A stretch of DNA of 64,000 bases, taken from NCBI RefSeq assembly GCF_038502225.1, contig NW_027195259.1:38501-102500 (forward strand), given 5' to 3'. Shown here piece after piece: positions 55,141-64,000 of the stretch. Both the position numbers and the translations under genes were made by a program. How positions within the stretch are numbered: the first letter of the stretch is position 1; every line of letters starts with the position of its first letter. Origin of the DNA: Cherax quadricarinatus (taxonomy: Eukaryota > Arthropoda > Malacostraca > Decapoda > Parastacidae). Below the pieces are notes generated by a model. It was given only the letters and a program-made list of their open reading frames with translations, did no database searches and was not told where the DNA came from.

Positions 55141-55941
55141 AGTAAGTTAGTTCACAGAGGGAAAAGTACTATGTACAACCTCGGCTCAGCCAATCTGAGA
55201 AGTGGTTTTCTGAGCCAGATATATATACATCTTTAATTAAACTTATAGTACTGAATAGCCAAAGCCAATTTTAAGTCCTCTATTTGAACCTTTGAAGTTT
55301 TCCAGGTACATCAGTGGCTTGTGATCTGTTTCAAGCACAAAGGGTTTTCTGTAAAGGTAGTATTTGATCCTACTTATACCCCAAACCAATGTATAACTTT
55401 CCTTCTCCACAGTGGAGTGTCTTCCTTCGGCAGAAGCTTCTTACTGGTGAAAGATATATGGAAGGGAATCTCATCATAATACTGCAGTAGAACAGCCCCA
55501 AAAGAGACAAAAGTCAAGAGACAAAAGACTATAAATATCAGGTAATTTCAGAACAGGAGGGTTGGAAAATATTCTTTTAATTTGTTCGAAGGTTTCTGCA
55601 GCCTCTTCAGAACAAAGAAGAGGTTCTGTTACATTCTTTTTTAAATAGTCTGTGAGAATGGAAGTCAGACCTCTTAAATTAGGTACAAAAATTCTATAGA
55701 AATTTACTGACCCTAGGAAACTTCTTAGCAATTTTTTTGTAGCTGGGAAAGTGCTTTCTAGAACCGCCTTAATCTTGTTGGGAAGAAGTGGTACATTATT
55801 ATCAGAAATAATAAACCCGAGAAATTGAACCTTGAAATAGCCAAGAAAACATTTCTGTGGTTTAATTGTAAGGCCATGAGCTGTTAATCGTTTTAAAACA
55901 AGCGACAGTGTAGTAAGATAATCTTCCCGAACCTGGGTCAT
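55141..55941 (-). pseudogene. Ty3/gypsy-type pol fragment: RT thumb and RNase H
   Basis: The first 155 codons (start ATG 55941) include QPKKCF-like KPQKCFLGYFKVQFLGFIIS and LRSFLGSVNFYRIFVPNLRG, the connection after the RT palm in Ty3-type elements, then PPVLKLPDI. A stop follows, and RNase H resumes: GAVLLQYYDEIPFHISF, SKKLLPKE, a stop and frame change, then LETDHKPLMYLENFKGSNRG and SGSENHFSDWLSRG. Only about 70 bases then separate RNase H from the polypurine tract, so integrase is deleted. The catalytic RT palm is also missing. This is a dead internal fragment joined to its 3' LTR. Confidence 0.85.
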
Positions 55942-55974
55942 GATATAAATATAGAAGTGTTATTATATTGTACA

Positions 55975-58055
55975 GAAGATCTGTACAATATAATAACACA
56001 CAGGACCAGAACAGTACAACAACACACAAGAGCAGTACAATACAATAACTCAGAAGACCATTATAGAACTATATCAGAGAAGACCAGTACAGTATAATAC
56101 AGAAATCCAGTACAATACAATAACACGGAAGAAAAGTACAGTGCAATAACATTGAAGACCAGAACGGTGCAATAACACTCAACACCAATACAGTCAAATA
56201 ACACAGTGTAATAACTACAGTGTATTAACACACAGGGCCAGGATAGTGCAATAACACAGAAGACCGATAAAGTACAGTATCACAGAGGATCAGTACAGTA
56301 CAATAACACAGAAGGCCAGTACAGTAATATAACACGCAAAACCAGAACAGGACAATAACACACAATACCAGTACAGTACAATAACACAGAAGACCAGTAC
56401 AGTACAATAACACAGAAGACCAGTACAGTACAATAACACAGAAGACCAGTACGGTACAATAACACAGAAGACCAGTACTGTACAAAAACACAGAAGACAA
56501 GTACAGTAATATAACACGCAAAACCAGAACAGGACAATAACACACAATACCAATACAGCACAATAACACGGAAGACCAGAACAGTACAATAACACAGAAG
56601 ACCAGTGCAGCGCAATAACATACAGGACAAGTACAGTACAATAACACAGAAGACCAGTACGGTACAATAACACAGAAGACCAGTACTGTACAAAAACACA
56701 GAAGACAAGTACAGTAATATAACACGCAAAACCAGAACAGGACAATAACACACAATACCAATACAGCACAATAACACGGAAGACCAGAACAGTACAATAA
56801 CACAGAAGACCAGTGCAGCGCAATAACATACAGGACAAGTACAGTACAATATCACAGAAGGCAAGTACAGTACAATAACTCAGTAGACCAGTACAGTACA
56901 ATAGCATACAGGACCAGTACAGTACAATAACATACAGGACCAGTACAGTACAATAACACAGAAGACCAGTACAGTACAATAACACAGAAGACCAGTACAG
57001 TACAATAACACAGAAGACCAGTACAGTACAATAACACAGAAGACAAGTACAGTACAATAACACAGAAGACCAGTACAGTACAATAACACAGAAGACAAGA
57101 ACAGTACAATAACACAGAAGACCAGTACAGTACAATAACACAGAAGACCAGTACAGTACAATAACACAGAAGACCAGTACAGTACAATAACACAGAAGAC
57201 CAGTACAGTACAATATCACAGAAGACCAGTACAGTACAATATCACAGAAGACCAGTACAGTACAATAACACAGAAGACAAGTACAGTACAATAACACAGA
57301 AGACCAGTACAGTACAATACCACAGAAGACCAATACAGTACAATAACACAGAAGACCAGCACAATACAATAACACAGAAGACCAGCACAATGCAATAACA
57401 CAGAAGACCAGTACAGTACAATAACATAGAAGACCAGCACAGTACAATAACACGGAAGACAAGTACAGTACAATAACACAGAAGACCAGTACAAGACAAT
57501 AACACAGAAGACCAGTACAGTACAATAACACAGAAGACCAGTACAGTACAATAACACAGAAGACCAGTACAGTACAATAACACAGAAGACCAATACAGTA
57601 CAATAACACAGAAGACCAGTACAAGACAATAACACAGAAGACCAGTACAGTACAATAACACAGAAGACCAGTACAGTACAATAACACAGAAGACCAGTAC
57701 AGTACAATAACACAGAAGACCAATACAGTACAATAACACAGAAGACCAGTACAAGACAATAACACAGAAGACCAGTACAGTACAATAACACAGAAGACAA
57801 GTACAGTACAATAACACAGAAGACCAGTACAGTACAATAACACAGAAGACCAGTACAGTACAATAACACAGAAGACCAGTACAAGACAATAACACAGAAG
57901 ACCAGAACAGTACAATAACACAGAAGACCAGCACAATGTAATAACACAGAAGACCAGTACAGTATAGTAACACAGAAGACCAGTACAGGACAATAACACA
58001 GAAGATCAGCAGAGTACAGTAACACACAAGACCAGTACAGTAAAATAACACAGAA
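55975..58055. repeat. 26-bp minisatellite, about 78 copies, with higher-order repeats
   Basis: Units read CAGAAGACCAGTACAGTACA then ATAACA. The left 800 bases are diverged and include a block duplicated about 218 bases apart (marker TACTGTACAAAAACA at 56476 and 56694). In the right half a marker unit (AGTACAAGACAATAAC) recurs at 57485, 57615, 57745 and 57875, exactly 130 bases (five units) apart. The very hydrophobic minus-strand frames (LLCYCTVLVFCVIVLYWSS) are artefacts. Confidence 0.97.
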
Positions 58056-58082
58056 GATGAGTAATACTTCTACTACTACTAC

Positions 58083-58087
58083 TGATG

Positions 58088-58131
<44 letters not shown>
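58083..58131. repeat. (ATA)n microsatellite
   Basis: About 15 ATA/TAA trinucleotides. Confidence 0.95.
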
Positions 58132-58244
58132 TTTATCTTAAATAATCCTCAAGGAAGAGAGTATAACCAACAATATCACCCGGGGTGTGAACTCTGGCTA
58201 AAGTTTATTCATTGGTTATTTATAGTTTTTTTCATGTTATGCAT

Positions 58245-58925
58245 AATTTAATGTATACCCACATGACGTGAGTTTAATGTATATCCACATGAGGTAAGTT
58301 TAATGTATACCCACATGAGATAAGTTTAATGTATACCCACATGTGGTGAGTTTAATTTATACCCACATGAGGTGAGTTTAATGTATACCCACATGAGGTG
58401 AGTTTAATGTACACCCACATGCGGTTAGTTTAATGTATACCCACATGAGGTGAGTTTAATGTACACCCACATGCGGTTAGTTTAATGTATACCCACATGA
58501 GGTGAGCTTAATGTATACCCACATGAGGTGAGTTTAATGTACACCCACATGAGGTGAGTTTAATGTATACCCACATGAGGTGAGTTTAATGTATACCCAC
58601 ATGAGGCGAGTTTAAGGTATACCCACATGATGTGAGTTTAATGTACACCCACATGCGGTTAGTTTAATGTATACCCACATGATGTGAGTTTAATGTACAC
58701 CCACATGCGGTTAGTTTAATGTATACCCACATGATGTGAGTTTAATGTACACCCACATGCGGTTAGTTTAATGTATACCCACATGATGTGAGTTTAATGT
58801 ACACCCACATGCGGTTAGTTTAATGTATACCCACATGATGTGAGTTTAATGTACACCCACATGCGGTTAGTTTAATGTATACCCACATGATGTGAGTTTA
58901 ATGTATACCCACATGAGGTGAGTTG
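58245..58925. repeat. 26-bp minisatellite with a 52-bp dimer phase
   Basis: Units read GAGTTTAATGTATACCCACA then TGAGGT. From 58610 to 58880 two variants alternate strictly (TGATGTGAG with TACACCC, then TGCGGTTAG with TATACCC), giving a 52-bp dimer repeated five or six times. The left part is single-unit. Confidence 0.96.
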
Positions 58926-59145
58926 ATTATGTTGAAGTGTGAGACCAGAAAACATTTACTTCAGAATAAAAAAAATTCTGGATAGTTTTTAAGATTAATC
59001 CAGCATACGACGTCTCCAAAATGCACATAATTCCAAGTCCGAAAAAGCCACAACATCATCACAAAACCAAAATACCAGAAAAAAGGCATAAAAATTCAAG
59101 ATTTTAATATATTAATTTCCTTTCCAAATATTATATACATCTGAA

Positions 59146-59292
59146 TTCATTTTATCATAGTTATTTTATGTGAATAAATGGTTCATTTTATCATAGTTAT
59201 TTTAGGTGAATAAATGGTTCATTTTATCATAGTTATTTTAAGTAAATAAATGGTTCATTTTATCATAGTTATTTTAAGTAAATAAATGGTTC
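59146..59292. repeat. 36-bp tandem repeat, 4 copies
   Basis: Units contain TTCATTTTATCATAGTTATT and GAATAAATGG. AT-rich, non-coding; each unit holds an AATAAA. Confidence 0.95.
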
Positions 59293-59320
59293 ACAGAACC
59301 GACAGGTTGATGAATTAGTC

Positions 59321-59908
59321 ACTTGTGCAACACTTGTGCAACGCTTGAGCAACACTTGAGCAACACTTGAGCAACACTTGAGCAACACTTGAGCAACACT
59401 TGTGCAACACTTGAGCAACACTTGTGCAACACTTGAGCAACACTTGTGCAACGCTTGTGCAACACTTGTGCAACACTTGAGCAACACTTGTGCAACACTT
59501 GAACAACACTTGTGCAACACTTGTGCAACACTTGTGCAACACTTGTGCAACACTTGAGCAACACTTGTTCAACACTTGTTCAACACTTAAGCAACACTTG
59601 TGCAACACTTGTGCAACACTTGAGCAACACTTGTGCAACACTTGAGCAACACTTGTGCAACACTTGCGCAACACTTGTGCAACACTTGTGCAACACTTGA
59701 GCAACACTTGAGCAACACTTGTGCAACACTTGTGCAACACTTGAGCAACACTTGTGCAACACTTGTGCAACACTTGAGCAACACTTGTTCAACACTTGTT
59801 CAACACTTGTGCAACACTTGTGCAACACTTGAGCAACACTTGTGCAACACTTGTGCAACACTTGTGCAACACTTGTGCAACACTTGTGCAACACTTGAGC
59901 AACACTTC
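59321..59908. repeat. 11-bp minisatellite, about 53 copies
   Basis: Units read CACTTGTGCAA or CACTTGAGCAA, rarely CACTTGTTCAA. TTGTGCAA and TTGAGCAA resemble C/EBP-type half-palindromes (TTGCGCAA appears once, near 59664). The array ends about 12 bases from the foldback element. Confidence 0.97.
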
Positions 59909-59920
59909 AGTATCTTTAGT

Positions 59921-60137
59921 GTAAACACGTTTCTCCAACCAGTGGCTTTCTCAGTCAAATATAGATACGAATGGTTAAAGATCAGGAGTTGAGGTAATGA
60001 GTCCCTCATGTTGGACTGATGCACTGGTCATATTGACTTCAGGCTGATTAGCTGATTACCTCTGAGTCCTTCTGATCTTCAACCATTCTTCTCTCTATTG
60101 GACTGACAACGCCGCTGGTTGGAGAAACGTTTCAACG
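59921..60137. mobile_element. Foldback pair of decayed hammerhead units
   Basis: Two inverted arms of about 90 bases: the left arm starts GTAAACACGTTTCTCCAACC and the right arm ends CTGGTTGGAGAAACGTTTCA. Read outward, each arm carries TATT-GA, a core box with the essential G replaced (CTGAGAA left, CTGACAA right), a short CC/GG stem and GAGAAACG. Ribozyme activity is therefore unlikely, though the layout matches the composite at 24.7 kb. It sits exactly between the 11-bp and 34-bp arrays. Confidence 0.6.
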
Positions 60138-60210
60138 AGAAAGATATTGTAATTATATTATGGTCTATTAGTTAAAAGAGGAAATGTTCATGTAAACTTT
60201 TGTACAGTGA

Positions 60211-62347
60211 ACAAGCTGGTTGTGTTGTTGGTTCCAGAGGTGCAGAAAGCTGGTTGTGTTGTTGGTTCCAGAGGTGCGGAAAGCTGGTTGTGTTGTTGGT
60301 TCCAGAGGTGCAGAAAGCTGGTTGTGTTGTTGGTTCCAGAGGTGCAGAAAGCTGGTTGTGTTGTTGGTTCCAGAGGTGCAGAAAGCTGGTTGTGTCGTTG
60401 GTTCCAGAGGTGCAGAAAGCTGGTTGTGTTGTTGGTTCCAGAGGTGCAGAAAGCTGGTTGTGTTGTTGGTTCCAGAGGTGCAGAAAGCTGGTTGTGTTGT
60501 TGGTTCCAGAGGTGCAGAAAGCTGGTTGTGTTGTTGGTTCCAGAGGTGCAGAAAGCTGGTTGTGTTGTTGGTTCCAGAGGTGCAGAAAACTGGTTGTGTT
60601 GTTGGTTCCAGAGGTGCAGAAAGCTGGTTGTGTCGTTGGTTCCAGAGGTGCAGAAAGCTGGTTGTGTCGTTGGTTCCAGAGGTGCAGAAAGCTGGTTGTG
60701 TTGTTGGTTCCAGAGGTGCAGAAAGCTGGTTGTGTTGTTGGTTCCAGAGGTGCAGAAAGCTGGTTGTGTTGTTGGTTCCAGAGGTGCAGAAAGCTGGTTG
60801 TGTTGTTGGTTCCAGAGGTGCAGAAAGCTGGTTGTGTTGTTGGTTCCAGAGGAGCAGAAAGCTGGTTGTGTTGTTGGTTCCAGATGTGCAGAAAGCTGGT
60901 TATGTTGTTGGTTCCAGAGGTGCAGAAAGCTGGGTTGTGTTGTTGGTTCCAGAGGTGCAGAAAGCTGGTTGTGTTGTTGGTTCCAGAGAAGCAGAAAGCT
61001 GGTTGTGTTGTTGGTTCCAGAGGTGCAGAAAGCTGGTTGTGTTGTTGGTTCCAGAGGTGCAGAAAGCTGGTTATGTTGTTGGTTCCAGAGGTGCAGAAAG
61101 CTGGTTGTGTTGTTGGTTCCAGAGGTGCAGAAAGCTGGTTGTGTTGTTGGTTCCAGAGGTGCAGAAAGCTGGTTGTGTTGTTGGTTCCAGAGGTGCAGAA
61201 AGCTGGTTGTGTTGTTGGTTCCAGAGGTGCAGAAAGCTGGTTGTGTTGTTGGTTCCAGAGGTGCAGAAAGCTGGTTGTGTTGCTGGTTCCAGAGAAGCAG
61301 AAAGCTGGTTGTGTTGTTGGTTCCAGAGGTGCAGAAAGCTGGTTGTGTTGTTGGTTCCAGAGGTGCAGAAAGCTGGTTGTGTTGTTGGTTCCAGAGAAGC
61401 AGAAAGCTGGTTGTGTTGTTGGTTCCAGAGGAGCAGAAAGCTGGTTGTGTTGTTGGTTCCAGAGGTGCAGAAAGCTGGTTGTGTTGTTGGTTCCAGAGGT
61501 GCAGAAAGCTGGGTTGTGTTTTTGGTTCCAGAGGAGCAGAAAGCTGGTTGTGTTGTTGGTTCCAGAGGTGCAGAAAGCTGGGTTGTGTTGTTGGTTCCAG
61601 AGGTGCAGAAAGCTGGTTGTGTTGTTGGTTCCAGAGGTGCAGAAAGCTGGTTGTGTTGTTGGTTCCAGAGGTGCAGAAAGCTGGGTTGTGTTGTTGGTTC
61701 CAGAGGTGCAGAAAGCTGGTTGTGTTGTTGGTTCCAGAGGAGCAGAAAGCTGGTTGTGTTGTTGGTTCCAGAGGTGCAGAAAGCTGGTTGTGTTGTTGGT
61801 TCCAGAGGAGCAGAAAGCTGGTTATGTTGTTGGTTCCAGAGGTGCAGAAAGCTGGTTGTGTTGTTGGTTCCAGAGGAGCAGAAAGCTGGTTATGTTGTTC
61901 GTTCCAGAGGTGCAGAAAGCTGGTTGTGTTTTTGGTTCCAGAGGTGCAGAAAGCTGGTTGTGTTGTTGGTTCCAGAGGTGCAGAAAGCTGGTTATGTTGT
62001 TGGTTCCAGAGGTGCAGAAAGCTGGTTGTGTTGTTGGTTCCAGAGGTGCAGAAAGCTGGTTGTGTTGTTGGTTCCAGAGGAGCAGAAAGCTGGTTATGTT
62101 GTTGGTTCCAGAGGTGCAGAAAGCTGGTTGTCTTGTTGGTTCCAGAGGAGCAGAAAGCTGGTTGTGTTGTTGGTTCCAGAGGTGCAGAAAGCTGGTTGTG
62201 TTTTTGGTTCCAGAGGTGCAGAAAGCTGGTTGTGTTGTTGGTTCCAGAGGAGCAGAAAGCTGGTTGTGTTGTTGGTTCCAGAGGTGCAGAAAGCTGGTTG
62301 TGTTTTTGGTTCCAGAGGTGCAGAAAGCTGGTTGTGTTGTTGGTTCC
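60211..62347. repeat. 34-bp minisatellite, about 63 copies (left part)
   Basis: Units read AAGCTGGTTGTGTTGTTGGT then TCCAGAGGTGCAGA. Variants: GAGCAG, GAAGCAG, TTATGTTG, TGTTTTTGG, and units with an extra G (GCTGGGTTG). Divergence is low. The array is interrupted at 62347 by an LTR-like insertion and resumes at 63597. All three plus-strand frames are open because the consensus lacks stops; they are artefacts. Confidence 0.97.
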
Positions 62348-63596
62348 TGTTACAGAGAACGCGATTCTAAAAGCTTAGAGATCTCCAGTGAATACCAGAA
62401 AGGACTGCCCTTCTAGCATCCAGCCTGTTACTGGGTTTTCGTAACAATTAGTCAGTATCCTTGTCCAATTATCCATTAGAATTCAGTATGATTCAATAGT
62501 GCTTCAGGATTACAATTGGTAGGCTACTAACTAGAGAAATTAAAATTTAATAAATTTATTAAGTATCTAGAGGTATATCAAATTAAATTAAATTAATCAC
62601 AGTAATCAAAATAATAATCACTTCTCTCGTTTACAGTATTATTGTGCTGAAAGCACATATCACATTTATAATTCTTAAGTACCGTCTGGTACATTAACAT
62701 TTAATAAGATATTACAAATATGTACAAGTAAGTTTGTGTATGTGTGTAAGTGCTCTAAGTAGTTAGCTATGTCTCACGACTCGACTAGACTTAAACAAGT
62801 GACTGACAAAGTCCTCAAATAAACTAACTTCTTGACCAACTGGCAGTCAGAACAGTCTGCTTGAACAATAAAAAGAATGCTAAGCCCAATAGCAATATAA
62901 CAAGCAACTGCGACACAGAATCAGGAACAAGGAGATAATATAACGACACTAAGTAGGGACCATCTGCGAATCCTCCACAAAAGTCACAAAGCTCCCATAA
63001 TGCTGAATCTAAGTTCAGCATAAGAAAATCCCCGACTGTGATAATACACAGATACCAATACAAGTTAGGTCAGAAGCTACAGCTCAGGACCTGAGTTGCT
63101 CAGTGTGTCTAAGCGACACACAACCTCAGTAGAACGTCGAAAATCACTAAGTCTATACAATGTTCTGTGAACAGAGTCTCGCAGAACTAACAATAATGAG
63201 ACAAGAGACGGTCTTCCAACAAGGGCCTATAAGGGAGATTTAGGCACTTTGTCTGGAATAAGTCCAACCACCCAGCGAGTCTAAACCAGACTGAATACTT
63301 CAGGCGAGGTGAGGACACCCCCCCCTCGATCACGTGATAGCTCCGTGGGTTGCTGCCCAGCAAGAAGCCGGCAGGGAAACGAGCAAAGAGCGATAATTAC
63401 AGTAGTTAGACAATCAAGACTTGAACTGAGCACATAATATGTTACATCCTACCTAACATAACTAAGTCAAATAATAATATAAAGCAATACATTTACGATT
63501 TAGCTATTATCGCAAATATAAGCAATATAAAATTATATGAAAAGATAATTATATATATACATAATAATCATTGCAACCCATTCAGGGGTTGCAACA
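62348..63596. mobile_element. Probable solo LTR inserted in the 34-bp array
   Basis: A 1,249-base insertion starting TGTTACAGAG and ending GGGGTTGCAACA. It begins with TG and ends with CA, with TGTTAC/GCAACA forming an imperfect inverted pair, and is flanked by GTTCC at 62343-62347 and 63597-63601. Removing the insertion and one GTTCC restores the repeat unit exactly (GGTTCC then AGAGG). Its interior is AT-rich with several AATAAA signals and no credible gene; a hydrophobic 79-codon minus-strand frame (62824-63063) is unrecognised. The TGTT...AACA ends are reminiscent of BEL/Pao LTRs, but orientation and family are not established. Confidence 0.75.
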
Positions 63597-63675
63597 GTTC
63601 CAGAGGAGCAGAAAGCTGGTTGTGTTGTTGGTTCCAGAGGTGCAGAAAGCTGGTTTTGTTATTGTTGGTTCCAAA
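63597..63675. repeat. 34-bp minisatellite, right remnant
   Basis: About two units, the last diverged (TGGTTTTGTTATTGTTGG), which mark the original right edge of the array. Confidence 0.93.
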
Positions 63676-64000
63676 GGTAACTTTGCTTTTCAGACCTAAA
63701 TTCTAGAACCTGGGACTTGGGTCATAAGACCTGAGACCTGGGAATTAAAACCTTGGACCTGAGACGTGAAGTCAAGAATATTTTAGTGTATTAAGTTTAG
63801 AAAACCAGTCTCTTGAGATTCTAAGTAATTTTGTTATGCATGAGAATATGGGAGAGAAAGAGAGAAAGAGAGGGAGAGAGAGAGAGAAACAGAGACAAAC
63901 AGACAAACAGACACAGACAGACAGACAGACAGGCAGACAGACACAGAAAGTTGTGGTAACACTGCTAATGCTCAATATTTAAATATAGGAGAATGAGTGC
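63676..64000. other. No gene seen; GA/CAGA-rich stretch
   Basis: 63680-63770 has a loose repeat of ACCTGAGACCTGGGA. 63848-63953 is a purine-rich microsatellite (GAGA, then CAGA/ACAGACAG). Nothing else is recognised. Confidence 0.6.

Noticed and set aside
55975..58055. Hydrophobic 569-residue frame as a multi-span membrane protein
   Set aside because: It is the translation of the 26-bp repeat read across three frames in turn; no non-repeat sequence.
59321..59908. 11-bp repeat as a telomeric or telomere-like array
   Set aside because: The unit is unlike TTAGG or other telomere repeats and is internal.
60200..62416. Three overlapping plus-strand frames over 700 residues each
   Set aside because: All three frames are open only because the 34-bp consensus lacks stops; no codon preference distinguishes one frame.
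62824..63063. 79-residue hydrophobic frame as a small membrane protein
   Set aside because: Lies inside the solo LTR, with no homologue recognised and AT-rich composition enough to explain it.
63772..63975. Frame VCLPVCLSVCVCLSVCLC as a cysteine-rich peptide
   Set aside because: Translation of the CAGA/GA microsatellite.

Overview
The window looks like a stretch of a large, repeat-rich arthropod nuclear genome, most likely a decapod crustacean. That reading rests on decayed non-LTR retrotransposons, Ty3-type LTR remnants, a mariner remnant and SINE-like repeats of kinds I associate with decapods, and on the absence of any operon-like gene layout. The species cannot be fixed from sequence alone. 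I see no convincing host gene, tRNA or rRNA; almost everything is mobile DNA or tandem repeat.

Layout. 1-2.5 kb: the 5' part of a zinc-knuckle LINE on the minus strand, running off the left edge. 2.6-15.3 kb: a chain of minisatellites with units of 27, 22, 51, 23, 28 and 36 bp, with a mariner transposase remnant (7.8-8.1 kb) and a Jockey-type LINE tail (8.45-8.8 kb) between them. 16-22.3 kb: a second, broken copy of the zinc-knuckle LINE with a poly(A) end. 22.8-27.1 kb: small arrays, an LTR with polypurine tract, and a 1.27 kb composite element flanked by a 12-bp target duplication. 27.1-30.6 kb: a 132-bp palindrome, a SINE-like repeat and two large 27-bp arrays. 30.7-32.75 kb: a LINE that carries only ORF1 and has direct repeats at its ends. 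33.4-36 kb: a 32-bp array. 37.2-41.3 kb: a nearly intact CR1-type LINE with an esterase ORF1 and a 981-residue endonuclease/reverse transcriptase. 41.4-43.7 kb: a 28/30-bp array with higher-order structure. 45.1-53.8 kb: two direct copies of a hairpin-plus-minisatellite element either side of a third zinc-knuckle LINE. 54-58.9 kb: a Ty3-type remnant lying between two oppositely oriented arrays of one minisatellite family. 59.1-63.7 kb: 36-, 11- and 34-bp arrays, the last interrupted by a probable solo LTR with a perfect 5-bp target duplication.

The most interesting signal is a dispersed family (24.7-26.0, 44.0-44.3, 54.1 and 59.9-60.1 kb) whose conserved segment folds as a hammerhead self-cleaving ribozyme: a CUGANGA box, a stem II that covaries between copies, GAAA, and a stem I that also covaries. 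Three units, arranged inverted then direct, make up the 1.27 kb composite. This suggests a Penelope-like or retrozyme-type retroelement. A second theme is minisatellite birth inside mobile elements: one 30-bp segment is single-copy in the element at 52-53 kb but present about 14 times in its relative at 45-46 kb.
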